Assembly (NCBI GenBank): GCA_023101725.1
Contig: JALJCO010013421.1
Span: 65,001-129,000, forward strand
Direction of reading: 5' to 3'
Source: Atherinomorus stipes
Taxonomy: Eukaryota; Chordata; Actinopteri; Atheriniformes; Atherinidae
Length of the DNA: 64,000 bases
In this document: positions 1-11,100 of the stretch, in pieces
How the letters are laid out: every line of letters begins with the position of its first letter
Position numbering within the stretch: position 1 is the stretch's first letter
Notes under the pieces: generated by a model
The model's input: the letters and a program-made list of their open reading frames with translations, nothing else
Database searches by the model: none
Told to the model about the DNA's origin: nothing
Made by a program: the position numbers and the translations under genes

Positions 1-552
1 GAATGAATGAATGAGCCAGTGAGTGAGTGAGTGAGTGAATGAATGAGTCAGTTAGTGAGTGAGTGAATGAATGAATGAATGAATAAATGAATGAATGAAT
101 GAATGAGCCAGTGAGTGAGTGAGTGAGTGAATGAATGAATGAATGAGCCAGTGAGTGAGTGAGTGAGTGAATGAATGAGTCAGTTAGTGAGTGAGTGAGT
201 GAATGAATGAATGAATGAATGAGCCAGTGAGTGAGTGAGTGAGTGAATGAATGAGTCAGTGAGTGAGTGAGTGAGTGAATGAATGAGTCAGTGAGTGAGT
301 GAGTGAATGAATGAATGAGTCAGTGAGTGAGTGAATGAATGAATGAAACAATGAATGAATGAGCCAGTGAGTGAGTGAGTGAATGGATGAATGAGCCAGT
401 GAGTGAGTGAGTGAGTGAGTGAATGAATGAATGAGTCGGTGAGTGAGTGAGTGAGTGAGTGAATGAATGAATGAATGAATGAATGAATGAATGAATGAAT
501 GAATGAATGAATGAGCCAGTGAGTGAGTGAGTGAATGAATGAATGAATGAGT
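1..552. repeat. TGAA/TGAG simple-sequence array
   Basis: Runs of GAAT alternate with runs of GAGT, joined by GAGCCAGT or GAGTCAGT connectors, so the array has a loose longer period above the 4 bp unit. It begins before the window. Some frames stay open as low-complexity His-Ser-rich strings, which is expected for a 4 bp repeat lacking stops and is not evidence of a gene. It continues at 763-851 and, more degenerate, at 5252-5460, so the gypsy element lies inside it. Confidence 0.95.
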
Positions 553-762
553 TGTCATATGGTTTATTCCGATAGAACTAATTTTGGTGGTTACTTCAGT
601 TTACAACAGTGTTCACACTTTACAGCAGGAGTCAACTGTTTGCGGACTGACTGAAAACCCACGTTGCTGGACTGGACGTTGTGACTAGAGTTGAGACACA
701 AAATAAAGCTGGGAATGAAGTTGTGCCCAAAACGGAGAAAGCCTTCTCTCGATCATTCTACA
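553..762 (+). mobile_element. Extra LTR copy, solo-like, of the gypsy element
   Basis: This 210 bp copy starts TGTCATATGG and ends ATTCTACA. It differs from the LTR at 852-1061 at only two positions that I can see. TGAGT lies on both sides (548-552 and 763-767), the 5 bp duplication expected of an LTR-element insertion. The preceding TGAA/TGAG flank is also repeated before the second LTR, with a constant offset of 299 bp, so a tandem duplication of flank plus LTR is at least as likely as an independent solo LTR. Confidence 0.85.
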
Positions 763-851
763 TGAGTCAGTGAGTGAATGAATGAATGAATGAATGAATG
801 AATGAATGAATGAGCCAGTGAGTGAGTGAGTGAATGAATGAATGAATGAGT
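763..851. repeat. TGAA/TGAG array between the two LTR copies
   Basis: Same tetranucleotide family as 1-552. From about 769 it repeats the flank found before the first LTR (from about 470), including the GAGCCAGTGAGTGAGTGAGT connector. Confidence 0.9.
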
Positions 852-1061
852 TGTCATATGGTTTATTCCGATAGAACTAATTTTGGTGGTTACTTCAGTT
901 TACAACAGTGTTCACACTTTACAGCAGGAGTCAACTGTTTGCGGTCTGACAGAAAACCCACGTTGCTGGACTGGACGTTGTGACTAGAGTTGAGACACAA
1001 AATAAAGCTGGGAATGAAGTTGTGCCCAAAACGGAGAAAGCCTTCTCTCGATCATTCTACA
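852..1061 (+). mobile_element. 5' LTR of the gypsy element
   Basis: It runs TGTCATATGG to ATTCTACA, 210 bp, bounded by TG and CA and followed directly by the primer-binding site. AATAAA is present in the second half (near 1001-1006), a plausible polyadenylation signal. No TATA box is obvious. Confidence 0.9.
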
Positions 1062-1079
1062 TGGTGTCAGAAGTGACGG
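1062..1079 (+). promoter_or_regulatory. Primer-binding site
   Basis: The bases TGGTGTCAGAAGTGACGG directly abut the CA end of the 5' LTR. A TGG start is typical of tRNA-primed retroelements, where it pairs with the CCA end of the tRNA. I do not assign the tRNA species. Confidence 0.75.
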
Positions 1080-1088
1080 TAGGAGGAA

Positions 1089-1912
1089 ATGGCAAAGTTT
1101 AGTCCCCCAACGAACTTTGCATTTGATAAACCCACGGAGTGGCCCGACTGGAAACAGCGATTCCAGCGGTACAGAATCGCCACGAAACTTGACAAAGACG
1201 ATGGACAAGTGCAGGTGACCTGCCTGATTTATGCCATGGGCATCGAAGCAGAGAACATTTACAAGTCGTTCACATTCGCTGAAGACGATGATCGCAATGA
1301 CTTTACCATCGTGGTGCAGAAGTTTGACGAGTATTTTTTCCCGCGGAGGAATATTATCCACGAACGGGCGTGTTTTCACCAGCGGATCCAGGCGAAAAGG
1401 CAGAAAGCTTTATCCGGGCTCTGTATGAACTTTCGGAGCACTGCGAGTTCGGCGCAACTCGAGAGGAGAATATTCGCGACCGCATTGTGGTCGGAATACT
1501 GGACAAAGAGCTCTCCCGCAGGTTGCAGATGATGGCGACCCTGACACTGGCGCAGACAATGCAAACCGTCAGACAGTCGGAGGAGGTCGCGGCTCAAGTG
1601 AGCCTGCAGGGAGACAGCGTGGGATCAGTTCAGGAGGTGCAATTCAAACGGAAGACCGCAAACTGGAAGCCTCAACAACGACAGGACAAACCAAAAGACA
1701 GAAAACGGGGGATCAACGAAAAGAAATGTGGCAAATGCGGGAAAACACAGCATGGCAGAGATGAAAAGTGCCCTGCAGGAAAAGCCACATGCCACAACTG
1801 TGGTAAAATAGGACACTGGGCCAGAGTGTGTCGCAGCAGCAGGTCAGTGAATGAAGTGGCAGAGACTGAGAACCGAACAGAGCTCATTTTTCCTGGGTTC
1901 AGTGTGATGTAA
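1089..1912 (+). pseudogene. gag-like gene of the gypsy element, frameshifted
   Basis: An ATG at 1089, 28 bp after the LTR, opens a frame that reads as a gag amino-terminal region and is open to 1532. Homologous reading continues in another frame from about 1370 to 1912, so a single frameshift lies near 1390. The second part ends in a cysteine-rich zone at about 1727-1831: a partial first knuckle, then a complete CX2CX4HX4C knuckle (CHNCGKIGHWARVC). This is the nucleocapsid RNA-binding motif. The stretch between is basic and rich in Lys and Gln, as expected upstream of nucleocapsid. The frameshift makes the gene non-functional as it stands. Confidence 0.85.
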
Positions 1913-1935
1913 ATGAGAAAAGCAAACAGTGGACT

Positions 1936-2869
1936 GTGCAGCTATACGTTGATTCTCATCCAGTAGAATTCAAGATCGACACAGGAGCTGACGTATCAAT
2001 CATATGTGAGGACACATTTCGCACACTCACTCCTGAGAGACCACTCGAACCAGCCGACATCCCTCTAATCAGCCCCGGAGGTGAGTTGCCATGTCTGGGT
2101 TGTTTCAAAGCAACAATCAGCCACAAAGGGCAGGGTTACCCATTCACAGCATATGTGATTCGTGGACACAGAGTCAACAATCTACTCAGCCGGGCCCAAT
2201 CTGTCAAGATGAACCTGGTGAGGCGAGTGGATGAGCTAAAATCTAACACCAGTCATCTGCAAGCTTACGGTGAGCACGGTGCATTAAAAACAGAACCAGT
2301 CAGAATTGAGCTAAAGGACGATGCTGTACCATATGCTGTGCACACTGCTCGCCGTGTGCCTTTTCCCATGTTGGAGAAAGTAAAGGAGGAACTTAAAAGA
2401 ATGGAGAGCCATGGTGTCATTGAGCAGGTGGTGTGCACCCATGGTTCCAGTTCTCAAAAAGAACACAGAAAAAGCCAGGATCTGCGTGGATCTCACAAAA
2501 CTGAACAGGTCAGTCAAAAGGGAACACTACATCTTACCGACGCCTGATGAGATAACTTCCAAGTTAAGTGGTGCAACAGTGTTTTCCTCCCTTGATGCTG
2601 CCAGTGGCTTCTGGCAGATTCCACTGCACCCAGACAGCTGCAAACTGACAACATTTATCACACCGTTTGGAAGGTACTGTTTCAAACGACTACCTTTTGG
2701 CATAACAAGCGCACCAGAGATTTTCCAGCGAAAGATGCTCGAGACTCTGGAGGGTCTGGAAGGTGTAGAGGTTTTCATGGATGACATTCTAGTCTATGGG
2801 ACTTCAATGGAGCAACATGACATCCGCCTTGAAAAGGTGCTGCAGCGGATTGAGTCAGCTGGTTTGTAA
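1936..2869 (+). pseudogene. pol: protease and reverse transcriptase, broken
   Basis: The retroviral-type aspartic protease motif DTGA is at 1978-1989, followed by the flap region. The reading frame passes into the reverse transcriptase, shifts near 2430-2450, and continues in another frame. The RT palm catalytic motif FMDD lies at 2774-2785, preceded by the usual conserved blocks (ITPFGRYCFKRLPFG). A TAA stop at 2867-2869 interrupts the frame just after the palm, and the same frame then reads on into the connection domain. All the expected RT landmarks are recognisable, but one frameshift and one stop prevent a full product. Confidence 0.9.
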
Positions 2870-3600
2870 CTCAATAAGGACAAGTGTTCACTCAGGCAGA
2901 GCCAGCTGCGGTTTCTGGGTCACCTCATTGACCAGTCAGGAGTTAGGCCATACCCTGAGAAAGTGGAAGCAATTCACCACCTGCCCCCTCCCAGAAACGT
3001 GCAGGAGTTACAGCGAGTCCTAGGTATGGTGAACTACCTGGGCAAGTTTGTCCCAGCTCTCGCAACAGTGGGACAGCCATTGTATGAGCTCCTGAAGAGC
3101 AAGAACATCTGGACCTGGGGTCATTCACAGCAGTCAGCCTTTGAAGACATTAAACAAATGCTGACAAATGCACCAGTTCTTGCCTTTTATGACATCACGA
3201 AACCCACAGCTGTGTCTGCTGATGCTAGCAGCTATGGACTAGGAGCAGCACTGCTTCAGCTCCACGGAGGAGAGTGGAAGCCAGTAGCTTTCTGCTCCAG
3301 ACGGCTTTGGAGGCCGAATCCCGCTATGCTCAGATAGAGAAAGAATGTTTAGCGGGTGTCTGGGCTTGTGAAAAGTTTGACAAGTACTTGTGTGGCTTGG
3401 ATGAATTCAAGCTAGAGACTGACCACAAGCCGCTTGTGCCACTTATTAACAACCGAAGCCTGGATAATGTCCCTTTGACATGCCAGCGGCTTCTGATGCG
3501 GCTAATGACATACAAGCCAGTGGCTGAATATGTGCCCGGGAAAACTCTTCTTATCGCTGACACGTTATCCAGAAGCCCGCAACTCTGCATAAAGGAAGAA
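2870..3600 (+). pseudogene. pol: RT thumb/connection and RNase H, broken
   Basis: This continues the RT frame after the stop at 2867. The RNase H domain begins near 3200, with an [13 protein letters not shown] block carrying the first catalytic Asp, and is frameshifted near 3300. It resumes with the Glu-containing EKECLA block, the TDHKPL block near 3418 and an ADTLSR block near 3560. RNase H removes the RNA template during reverse transcription; in gypsy elements it follows RT directly, as here. The frameshift makes it inactive. Confidence 0.88.
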
Positions 3601-4200
3601 ACTGACACACATAGCGAGGTGGAATGCTACGTAGCTGCAGTGATACGGGGCATCCCTGCATCTCCAAGCAGAATGGAGAGCATCAAAATGGCCACTGCAG
3701 CCTTCAAAAGAAAAGGGTGGCCTGAAAACAGTTGTAATGTTTCACTCAACGTCAGACCATACATGAAGGTAAAAAATGAACTGACAGAATCTGATGGTTT
3801 GCTCATAAGAGGGAGCAGGGTTGTCATTCCACAGCCACTGAGGGCTGACATCCTACAGAAAATACATGAGGGACATCAAGGGTTGACCAAGTGCAGAGAG
3901 AGAGCAAAATCATCAGTCTGGTGGCCGGGACTTGCTGCAGAACTAAAGAACACAGTGATGTCATGCCACTCATGCCAAGAACAAAAGGGAGCACAACAAA
4001 AGGAACCGCTCATCTCAACACCACTGCCAGACCGGCCATGGAAAAGAAGAGCCCTTGACCTCTGTGAACACAACAAAAGTAATTACCTGGTCCACAACGA
4101 GTGCACAGGTCATCCAGAGACTCAAAGCAACCTTTGCAAGGTTTGGCATCCCAAACGAGGTGGTGAGTGACAACGGACCTCAGTTCTCCTGCTCAGATTT
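3601..4200 (+). pseudogene. pol: integrase, internally deleted
   Basis: The HHCC zinc-binding module is visible: paired His near 3865-3885 and CHSC at about 3963-3974. The frame then enters the catalytic core but jumps from its first strand straight to the segment ahead of the second catalytic Asp, in a shifted frame. The DNGPQ motif holding that Asp is at 4169-4183. The part with the first catalytic Asp is missing, and no clear core follows the DNGPQ block, so the enzyme is dead. Confidence 0.85.
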
Positions 4201-5052
4201 TAAACACATTACTCGAGTCCTCACCATCTAAGGTAATGGTCATGAGAGAGAGCAGACAGACTGCAAAGAAAATCCTCAACAAGAAGTCCTCAAGCTTGTG
4301 AAGATCAACTGTGTGCACAAGGGTAGTCAAAGAACTGTTAATGGGGCGAAAAACGGACAACACTAATGGAGAGAATCTTCCACCCAAATGGCTAAAGAAA
4401 GAAGAAAAGTGGATGGAGCCAGATTTCCCCTGCTGCAAAGGGCACAGTCTTCATGAAATGGATCAGGAAAAAACCTGGGGACTAGGGTGGTAGGAGGGCT
4501 AGTGCCTCCCTAAAGGCGGCGGGCGACGGCTGGCTGCGCTCCGCCGCCCCCACATGCACCAACAGATGGTACTGCGGCGAGCCCTCAGCCCAAAACAGTT
4601 CTCACCCAGAGACTGTTTCTTTGGATAAGCGAGGTTGCGGGTTTTGCACGCACCCCCAAAGACACCAGGAGGTTTCGAAGAGCTGGAGGGTGTGCAAGCC
4701 TGTTGCAGGCTGGACTGTAGACGGACATGCAGTTAAATATTGTTCGATTGTTGTTTTGATGTTGTGCTGTGACACTTAAATTCTGTACTTGGTAAAGTTT
4801 GAAAGTGATTTAAGAGAAGAAAAAAACTGATATTTTGCTGTGGAAAATTACACTTTGAGTTTTGAAGATGGTTCCAGATTACTAAGCTGAGTGTGACTAC
4901 ATGTTTATAAGGTTTGTGAAGATGTGATTGGTAAATGTGTTTAGATAGATTCATTGTTTGTTTAAGCAGAAATATTAAAGTAATTTTCTGGATATGCTTC
5001 TCTTGCTGGGTGGTTGATGCTGTTTTGATTCATTTTATTATTAGTGATGACC
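4201..5052 (+). mobile_element. Decayed 3' part of the gypsy element
   Basis: Up to about 4720 there are scattered pieces that probably represent the integrase carboxyl end, with no continuous frame. From about 4730 to 5050 the + strand is markedly poor in C and reads as 3' untranslated sequence. I see no separate gene here. Confidence 0.6.
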
Positions 5053-5078
5053 AAAAAAAAAAAAAAAAGGGAGGGAGA
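5053..5078 (+). promoter_or_regulatory. Polypurine tract
   Basis: A run of A is followed by GGGAGGGAGA, ending one base before the TGTCATATGG start of the 3' LTR. This is where plus-strand DNA priming is expected in an LTR element. The A run has probably expanded. Confidence 0.8.
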
Positions 5079-5251
5079 TGTCATATGGTTTATTCCGATA
5101 GAACTAATTTTGGTGGTTACTTGTTTACGAAGTGTTCCTTTAAGCAGGAGTCAACTGTTTGGGTGTGAAAACAGTTGTGGTGGGTTGTGAGAGTGAGAAA
5201 AAAAAGTGGGAAGAAGTTGTGCAAGGAGGCTTTGTATTCTAAGAGTAGTGA
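5079..5251 (+). mobile_element. 3' LTR of the gypsy element, shortened
   Basis: The first 43 or so bases are identical to the 5' LTR. After that it can be aligned only with many small gaps, most of which remove a C or a short C-containing piece. The terminal CA is lost, so the right boundary against the following GAGTGAGTGAATG repeat is approximate. Confidence 0.8.
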
Positions 5252-5587
5252 GTGAATGAATGAATGAATGAGAGTGAGTGAGTGAATGAATGAATGAATG
5301 AATGAGAGTGAGTGAGTGATGAATGAATGAATGATAGTAGTGTGGTGTATGATGATGATGGATAGTAGTGAAGAAGAATGGGGTGGTGTGATATGTTGGT
5401 GTGAGAGTGAGGGTGAGAGGGGTGGATATAGGGGGTGGTGGTGAGTGAATGAATGAATGACAATCTTTGATCCTGCATCATGATCTTTGCGCTTTGCAGA
5501 AAGAATCTGCTTGTCACCTGGTCCAGAGTTCCAAGGCAGCGTCGACTTCTCTGGACCCAGAGGCATCAGGGTGGAGTCATTCAGTGG
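5252..5587. repeat. Degenerate TGAA/TGAG and C-poor simple sequence
   Basis: GTGAGTGAATGAATG blocks continue the array that surrounds the gypsy element. From about 5330 to 5440 they degrade into GATGATGG, GTGGTGTG and GAGGGTGAG strings almost without C. The last part, 5461-5587, is unique sequence with no gene that I can support. Confidence 0.75.
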
Positions 5588-5682
5588 AAACCAGGACTGG
5601 TGTCAGACCAGTCTGGATTCCAGACCTGGACTGGTGTCAGACCAGTCTGGAATCCAGACTGGTCTGACACCAGTCCTGGTTT
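5588..5682. repeat. Perfect 36 bp inverted repeat
   Basis: The left arm 5588-5623 and right arm 5647-5682 are exact reverse complements, separated by 23 bp. The spacer carries a third partial copy of the GACTGGTGTCAGACCAG core, itself near-palindromic. The DNA could extrude as a strong cruciform. No transposon termini or target duplication are apparent. Confidence 0.9.
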
Positions 5683-6222
5683 GGAAGATTAGAAGAGGGG
5701 TGTGCTAGACGTGATAGACGCCGCGGGTGGCTGTGTGGGCCCAGGACCCTTGCTTACTATACCCCCCGCGGCGGGGTGCCAGTGCGTGCTGGATCTAGTG
5801 GTCGTTGAGCGTCTGCTTAGTTTTCGCGCCAGCGGTGCGCCCCTTAGCTCGTCGGGATCACCTCTGGCTCCGCCCACAAGTGGGCTGCGCTCAGTGAGGC
5901 TAATAAGCGTAGAAAGACCATGGCTGGGCTTAGTTCTGTGCGCAGACGTCTTTCCACTTGTGTACACTGGAGCCAAAGGACCAGACCAGGCCCGCATGCT
6001 ATGTGAAATTGTTTATTTTTTCTGTTGTTTTGGTGCTGTTCTCTTTTTATTGCCATTTTTATATTTGCGGGTTTAATTGTAGGTGTAGGGTGGGTTGTGT
6101 TTGTTTTTTTTTGTTGTTTTTTTTTTGTTGTTTTTTTATTTTTTTTTAGTATGATTAAGTTTTGTTTTTGGTTTGATAAATTTATCAGTGGGCAAATTGT
6201 GTTTTTTGTATATGAGTTGTAT
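5683..6222. other. No gene seen; GC-rich then T-rich sequence
   Basis: 5700-5930 is GC-rich with several CpGs; 6005-6160 is a T-rich tract with repeated TTTTTTGTTG. No reading frame here resembles a known protein, and I see no RNA gene. Confidence 0.6.
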
Positions 6223-6389
6223 AAGTGAGGAAATAAGTAGATGAAGATGGAGACAAAAAGATGTGAAGCCAAGGTGGTTTGTATAAAGTAATTGTTTCAA
6301 AGTAATATGTGTTTCTTTATTTTATAGGTGTAGAAGAAGCATGATGAGTAAGAAAGCAATTATTTCAAAACCTGGTTGGTTGTATTTGT

Positions 6390-6885
6390 CTTGTAAGTTC
6401 CGTGCACCATTGGGACCATATCCGGAAGTGGAAAGAACAGGCATGTCATAAGCGGCCACGGCCAGATGCTCCTCACAAGATTTCAACAGAGGAGTCAGAA
6501 CAATATAGAAGGTTCTCCAACAGCCCAGGACCACTCGTGGAGAGCTTCAGAAAGACCTGGAACCAGCAGCTAAGTTGTTTCAGAGAAAACAAGAAGGAAT
6601 GCACTCAACCGCCATGGCCTTCATGCACGCACACCACGCAAGACTCCATTTCTGAAGAAGGCAGGTTGAGCTGGTTTGATTTGCAACACAACATCTGGAC
6701 AAACCGAGTTTGGAAAAATAGTCTGGTCAGACGAGACCAGAACGAACTTGCAGATGTCATAGACACAATGTTTGGAGGAGAAACGGCCCAAAATCCCATA
6801 GCAAAGTGATGTTTGGAGGTAGGAGCATATGGTGGGGGCTGTTTTCAGCATGTGGTACTGACAGACTTCATATCATTAGGCCATT
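6390..6885 (+). pseudogene. Tc1 transposase, amino-terminal and first catalytic part
   Basis: One frame, 6402-6809, reads through a helix-turn-helix DNA-binding end with the pattern RKWKE...RPRPDAPHKIS, the hinge between the two helix-turn-helix units. The homology then wanders between frames. The first catalytic Asp is recognisable as WSDE near 6725-6735 in a different frame. The block near 6810-6885 matches the strand before the second Asp (roughly SIWWGLFSACGTDRLHII). Several frameshifts show decay. Confidence 0.82.
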
Positions 6886-7995
6886 AGACGGAGAGGTTCT
6901 AGGATAGGTCCTTACTACCCGTTAGCTTTCTATAGAACTACTTCCCCATAGTCTGCGTTGGAACGAGGGAGGACCTCGATAGGAACCATGTTTGACGCAA
7001 TGTTGAGAAGAGACAAATTTATGCCCCAGTATTGATACAAAATGAGGTTTTCTTTTTATTAAGCATATGTAGTGCAGCTTTCCTAGGTATTTGTATCACG
7101 TACATCTTGTTTACCTTTTTTTAAGTGTGCGGCGCAGATTCTACTGCACTTGCAGCTGTATTTGGGTCATTAAATTAGTATGAAAATAATTGTTTTTTGA
7201 CATTCCAAAAGTATAATCTGGCGTGCACCTGTGATTGATGTAATAATGAATAGTAATTTGTTGTATGTTTTGTATGGTCTTGGTAAAGTTAAAAGGTAAA
7301 GCTGTGGGATTTTTAAAGGGACTAGAGGCACGATTGAGAAATGAAATTGCATGCCCGACTGGCGCTTAGGTAACTGCAGCCACGGAGCACAAACTGAAGC
7401 TATAATGTTGTTTACTATGCTTTTTCTTCGTAGTTCCACTTTTTAGTGTCTTTAGTTGATCTGGATCGTTTGCTGACGGCAGAAGAATCCATAACTATCC
7501 TTACAGTGTTTGAATTTAACGCGACCGTCTTCTTCCTGGATAAAACTGTCGGTGACGCAGATGTAGCGTCATTTGACGTCACATCTGCAGAGCTGCACGG
7601 GAAATTAAGACACCGAATTGCAGCTTTATGCAGCACACAGCCTGTTCAAGGCAACGGAGAGAAACGTGGTGGAAACGTTGTTTTTGGTATTTAGCGCTTC
7701 ATCACCCATTAGTATGAAAAACACGGACATGCATGTTTGTTTTTTTTAAAATTCCTGCCTCTGGTCCCTTTAAATATGGCGGAGGTCATGCAGGGGGGGG
7801 GGGGCTTGCCAGTTCTACAAATCACCAACCATCTACGTATTTCAGTTCCAATGGAACCCTGAAAAGACCCTGCCTCGGAGTAGGAGCTAAAAAGGTTCTA
7901 GGAACTGAGGGCGGAGGTTCCTGGTTCCTATAGAAATGCACCATAAAACAGCCTGGTTCCTGAGGTTCAAGGAACTCCAGTAGGTTCCTACAATC
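6886..7995. mobile_element. Insertion within the Tc1 element, non-coding
   Basis: Tc1 homology stops near 6885 and resumes near 7996, so about 1.1 kb was probably inserted. The two ends share GGTTCTA and TTCTATAGAAC-type motifs in inverted orientation (left near 6895-6945, right near 7885-7990). GGCCATTA and GCCTATTA beside the junctions could be a diverged 8 bp target duplication, as for hAT elements. No transposase frame is present. The boundaries and class are inferences. Confidence 0.5.
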
Positions 7996-8117
7996 ACAAA
8001 GCGCCTATTAATAGAAGAATGAATGGAGGAAAGTAGAGAGACATTCTGGACCAGAATCTGCTGAAGATGAAAAGAGGCTGGATCTTTCAGCAAGACGACC
8101 ATCCCACCACACAGCCA
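7996..8117 (+). pseudogene. Tc1 transposase, second catalytic Asp region
   Basis: The stretch reads as the block after the insertion (INRRMNGG...), then KMKRGWIFQQDDHPTTQ near 8065-8112. The Asp after QQ is the second catalytic residue of the DDE triad. The transposase continues directly into the first unit of the 52 bp array. Confidence 0.85.
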
Positions 8118-11100
8118 AGAAACGCTCACCTGCTTTAAGAAGAAGAAGATAAAGCTGCTAAAACGGACCAGAAACACTCACCTGCTTTAAGAAGAAGAAG
8201 ATAAAGCTGCTAGAACGTACCAGAAACACTCACCTGCTTTAAGAAGAAGAAGATAAAGCTGCTAGAACGAACCAGAAACGCTCACCTGCTTTAAGAAGAA
8301 GAAGATAAAGCTGCTAGAACGGACCAGAAACGCTCACCTGCTTTAAGAAGGAGATAAAGCTGCTAGAACGGACCAGAAACGCTCACCTGCTTTAAGAAGA
8401 AGAAGATGAAGCTGCTAGAACGGACCAGAAACACTCACCTGCTTTAAGAAGAAGGAGATAAAGCTGCTAGAACGGACCAGAAACGCTCACCTGCTTTAAG
8501 AAGAAGAAGATAAAGCTGCTAGAACGGACCAGAAACACTCACCTGCTTTAAGAAGAAGATAAAGCTGCTAGAACGGACCAGAAACGCTCACCTGCTTTAA
8601 GAAGAAGAAGATGAAGCTGCTAGAACGGACCAGAAACACTCACCTGCTTTAAGAAGAAGGAGATAAAGCTGCTAGAACGGACCAGAAACGCTCACCTGCT
8701 TTAAGAAGAAGAAGATAAAGCTGCTAGAACGGACCAGAAACGCTCACCTGCTTTAAGAAGAAGAAGATAAAGCTGCTAGAACGGACCAGAAACACTCACC
8801 TGCTTTAAGAAGAAGGAGATAAAGCTGCTAGAACGGACCAGAAACGCTCACCTGCTTTAAGAAGAAGAAGATAAAGCTGCTAGAACGGACCAGAAACGCT
8901 CACCTGCTTTAAGAAGAAGAAGATAAAGCTGCTAGAACGGACCAGAAACACTCACCTGCTGTAAGAAGAAGATAAAGCTGCTAGAACGGACCAGAAACGC
9001 TCACCTGCTTTAAGAAGAAGAAGATAAAGCTGCTAGAACGGACCAGAAACGCTCACCTGCTTTAAGAAGAAGAAGATAAAGCAGCTAGAACGGACCAGAA
9101 ACGCTCACCTGCTTTAAGAAGAAGAAGATGAAGCTGCTAGAACGGACCAGAAACGCTCACCTGCTTTAAGAAGAAGATAAAGCTGCTAGAACGGACCAGA
9201 AACACTCACCTGCTTTAAGAAGAAGAAGATGAAGCTGCTAGAACGGACCAGAAACGCTCACCTGCTTAAAGAAGAAGAAGAAGATAAAGCTGCTAGAACG
9301 GACCAGAAACGCTCACCTGCTTTAAGAAGAAGAAGGCGATAAAGCTGCTAGAACGGACCAGAAACGCTCACCTGCTTTAAGAAGAAGAAGATAAAGCTGC
9401 TAGAACGGACCAAAAACACTCACCTGCTTTAAGAAGAAGAAGATAAAGCTGCTAGAACGGACCAGAAACGCTCACCTGCTTTAAGAAGAAGAAGATAAAG
9501 CTGCTAGAACGGACCAGAAACACTCACCTGCTTTAAGAAGAAGAAGATAAAGCTGCTAGAACGGACCAGAAACACTCACCTGCTTTAAGAAGAAGAAGAT
9601 GAAGCTGCTAGAACGGACCAGAAACGCTCACCTGCTTTAAGAAGAAGATAAAGCTGCTAGAACGGACCAGAAACGCTCACCTGCTTTAAGAAGAAGAAGA
9701 TAAAGCTGCTAGAAACGGACCAGAAACGCTCACCTGCTTTAAGAAGAAGATAAAGCTGCTAGATTGGACCAGAAACGCTCACCTGCTTTAAGAAGGAGAA
9801 GATAAAGCTGCTAGAACGGACCAGAAACACTCACCTGCTTTAAGAAGAAGATAAAGCTGCTAGAACAGACCAGAAACACTCACCTGCTTTAAGAAGATAA
9901 AGCTGCAAGAACGGACCAGAAACGCTCACCTGCTTTAAGAAGATAAAGCTGCTAGAACGGACCAGAAACTCTCACCTGCTTTAAGAAGAAGATAAAGCTG
10001 CTAGAACGGACCAGAAACTCTCACCTGCTTTAAGAAGAAGAAGATGAAGCTGCTAGAACGGACCAGAAACACTCACCTGCTTTAAGAAGAAGAAGATGAA
10101 GCTGCTAGAACAGACCAGAAACGCTCACCTGCTGTAAGAAGAAGAAGATAAAGCTGCTAGAACGGACCAGAAACACTCACCTGCTTTAAGAAGAAGAAGA
10201 TAAAGCTGCTAGAACGGACCAGAAACGCTCACCTGCTTTAAGAAGAAGATAAAGCTGCTAGAACGGACCAGAAACACTCACCTGCTTTAAGAAGAAGAAG
10301 ATGAAGCTGCTAGAACGGACCAGAAACGCTCACCTGCTTTAAGAAGAAGAAGATAAAGCTGCTAGAACGGACCAGAAACGCTCACCTGCTTTAAGAAGGA
10401 GAAGATAAAGCTGCTAGAACGGACCAGAAACGCTCACCTGCTTTAAGAAGAAGAAGATGAAGCTGCTAGAACGGACCAGAAACGCTCACCTGCTTTAAGA
10501 AGAAGATAAAGCTGCTAGAACGGACCAGAAACGCTCACCTGCTTTAAGAAGAAGAAGATAAAGCTGCTAGAACGGACCAGAAACACTCACCTGCTTTAAG
10601 AAGAAGAAGATAAAGCTGCTAGAACGGACCAGAAACGCTCACCTGCTTTAAGAAGAAGATGAAGCTGCTAGAACGGACCAGAAACACTCACCTGCTTTAA
10701 GAAGAAGAAGATAAAGCTGCTAGAACGGACCAGAAACGCTCACCTGCTTTAAGAAGTAGAAGATAAAGCTGCTAGAACAGACCAGAAACACTCACCTGCT
10801 TTAAGAAGAAGAAGATAAAGCTGCTAGAACGGACCAGAAACGCTCACCTGCTTTAAGAAGAAGATAAAGCTGCTAGAACGGACCAGAAACGCTCACCTGC
10901 TTTAAGAAGAAGAAGATAAAGCTGCTAGAACGGACCAGAAACACTCACCTGCTTTAAGAAGAAGAAGATAAAGCTGCTAGAACGGACCAGAAACGCTCAC
11001 CTGCTTTAAGAAGAAGAAGATGAAGCTGCTAGAACGGACCAGAAACGCTCACCTGCTTTAAGAAGAAGAAGATAAAGCTGCTAGAACGGACCAGAAACGC

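Larger units (their letters stand above)
852..5251 (+). mobile_element. Degenerate Ty3/gypsy LTR retrotransposon
   Basis: The order is 5' LTR, primer-binding site, gag with a CCHC zinc knuckle, then protease, reverse transcriptase, RNase H and integrase, then a purine tract and a 3' LTR. Integrase after RNase H is the Ty3/gypsy arrangement. There is no envelope-like frame. At least three frameshifts, one in-frame stop and an internal integrase deletion make it non-autonomous. Both ends lie in TGAA/TGAG repeats, and TGAGT precedes the 5' LTR. The 3' end is approximate because the 3' LTR is badly eroded. The clade within Ty3/gypsy is not assigned. Confidence 0.92.

Noticed and set aside
256..558. 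His-Ser-rich protein on the minus strand
   Set aside because: It is the translation of a tetranucleotide repeat.
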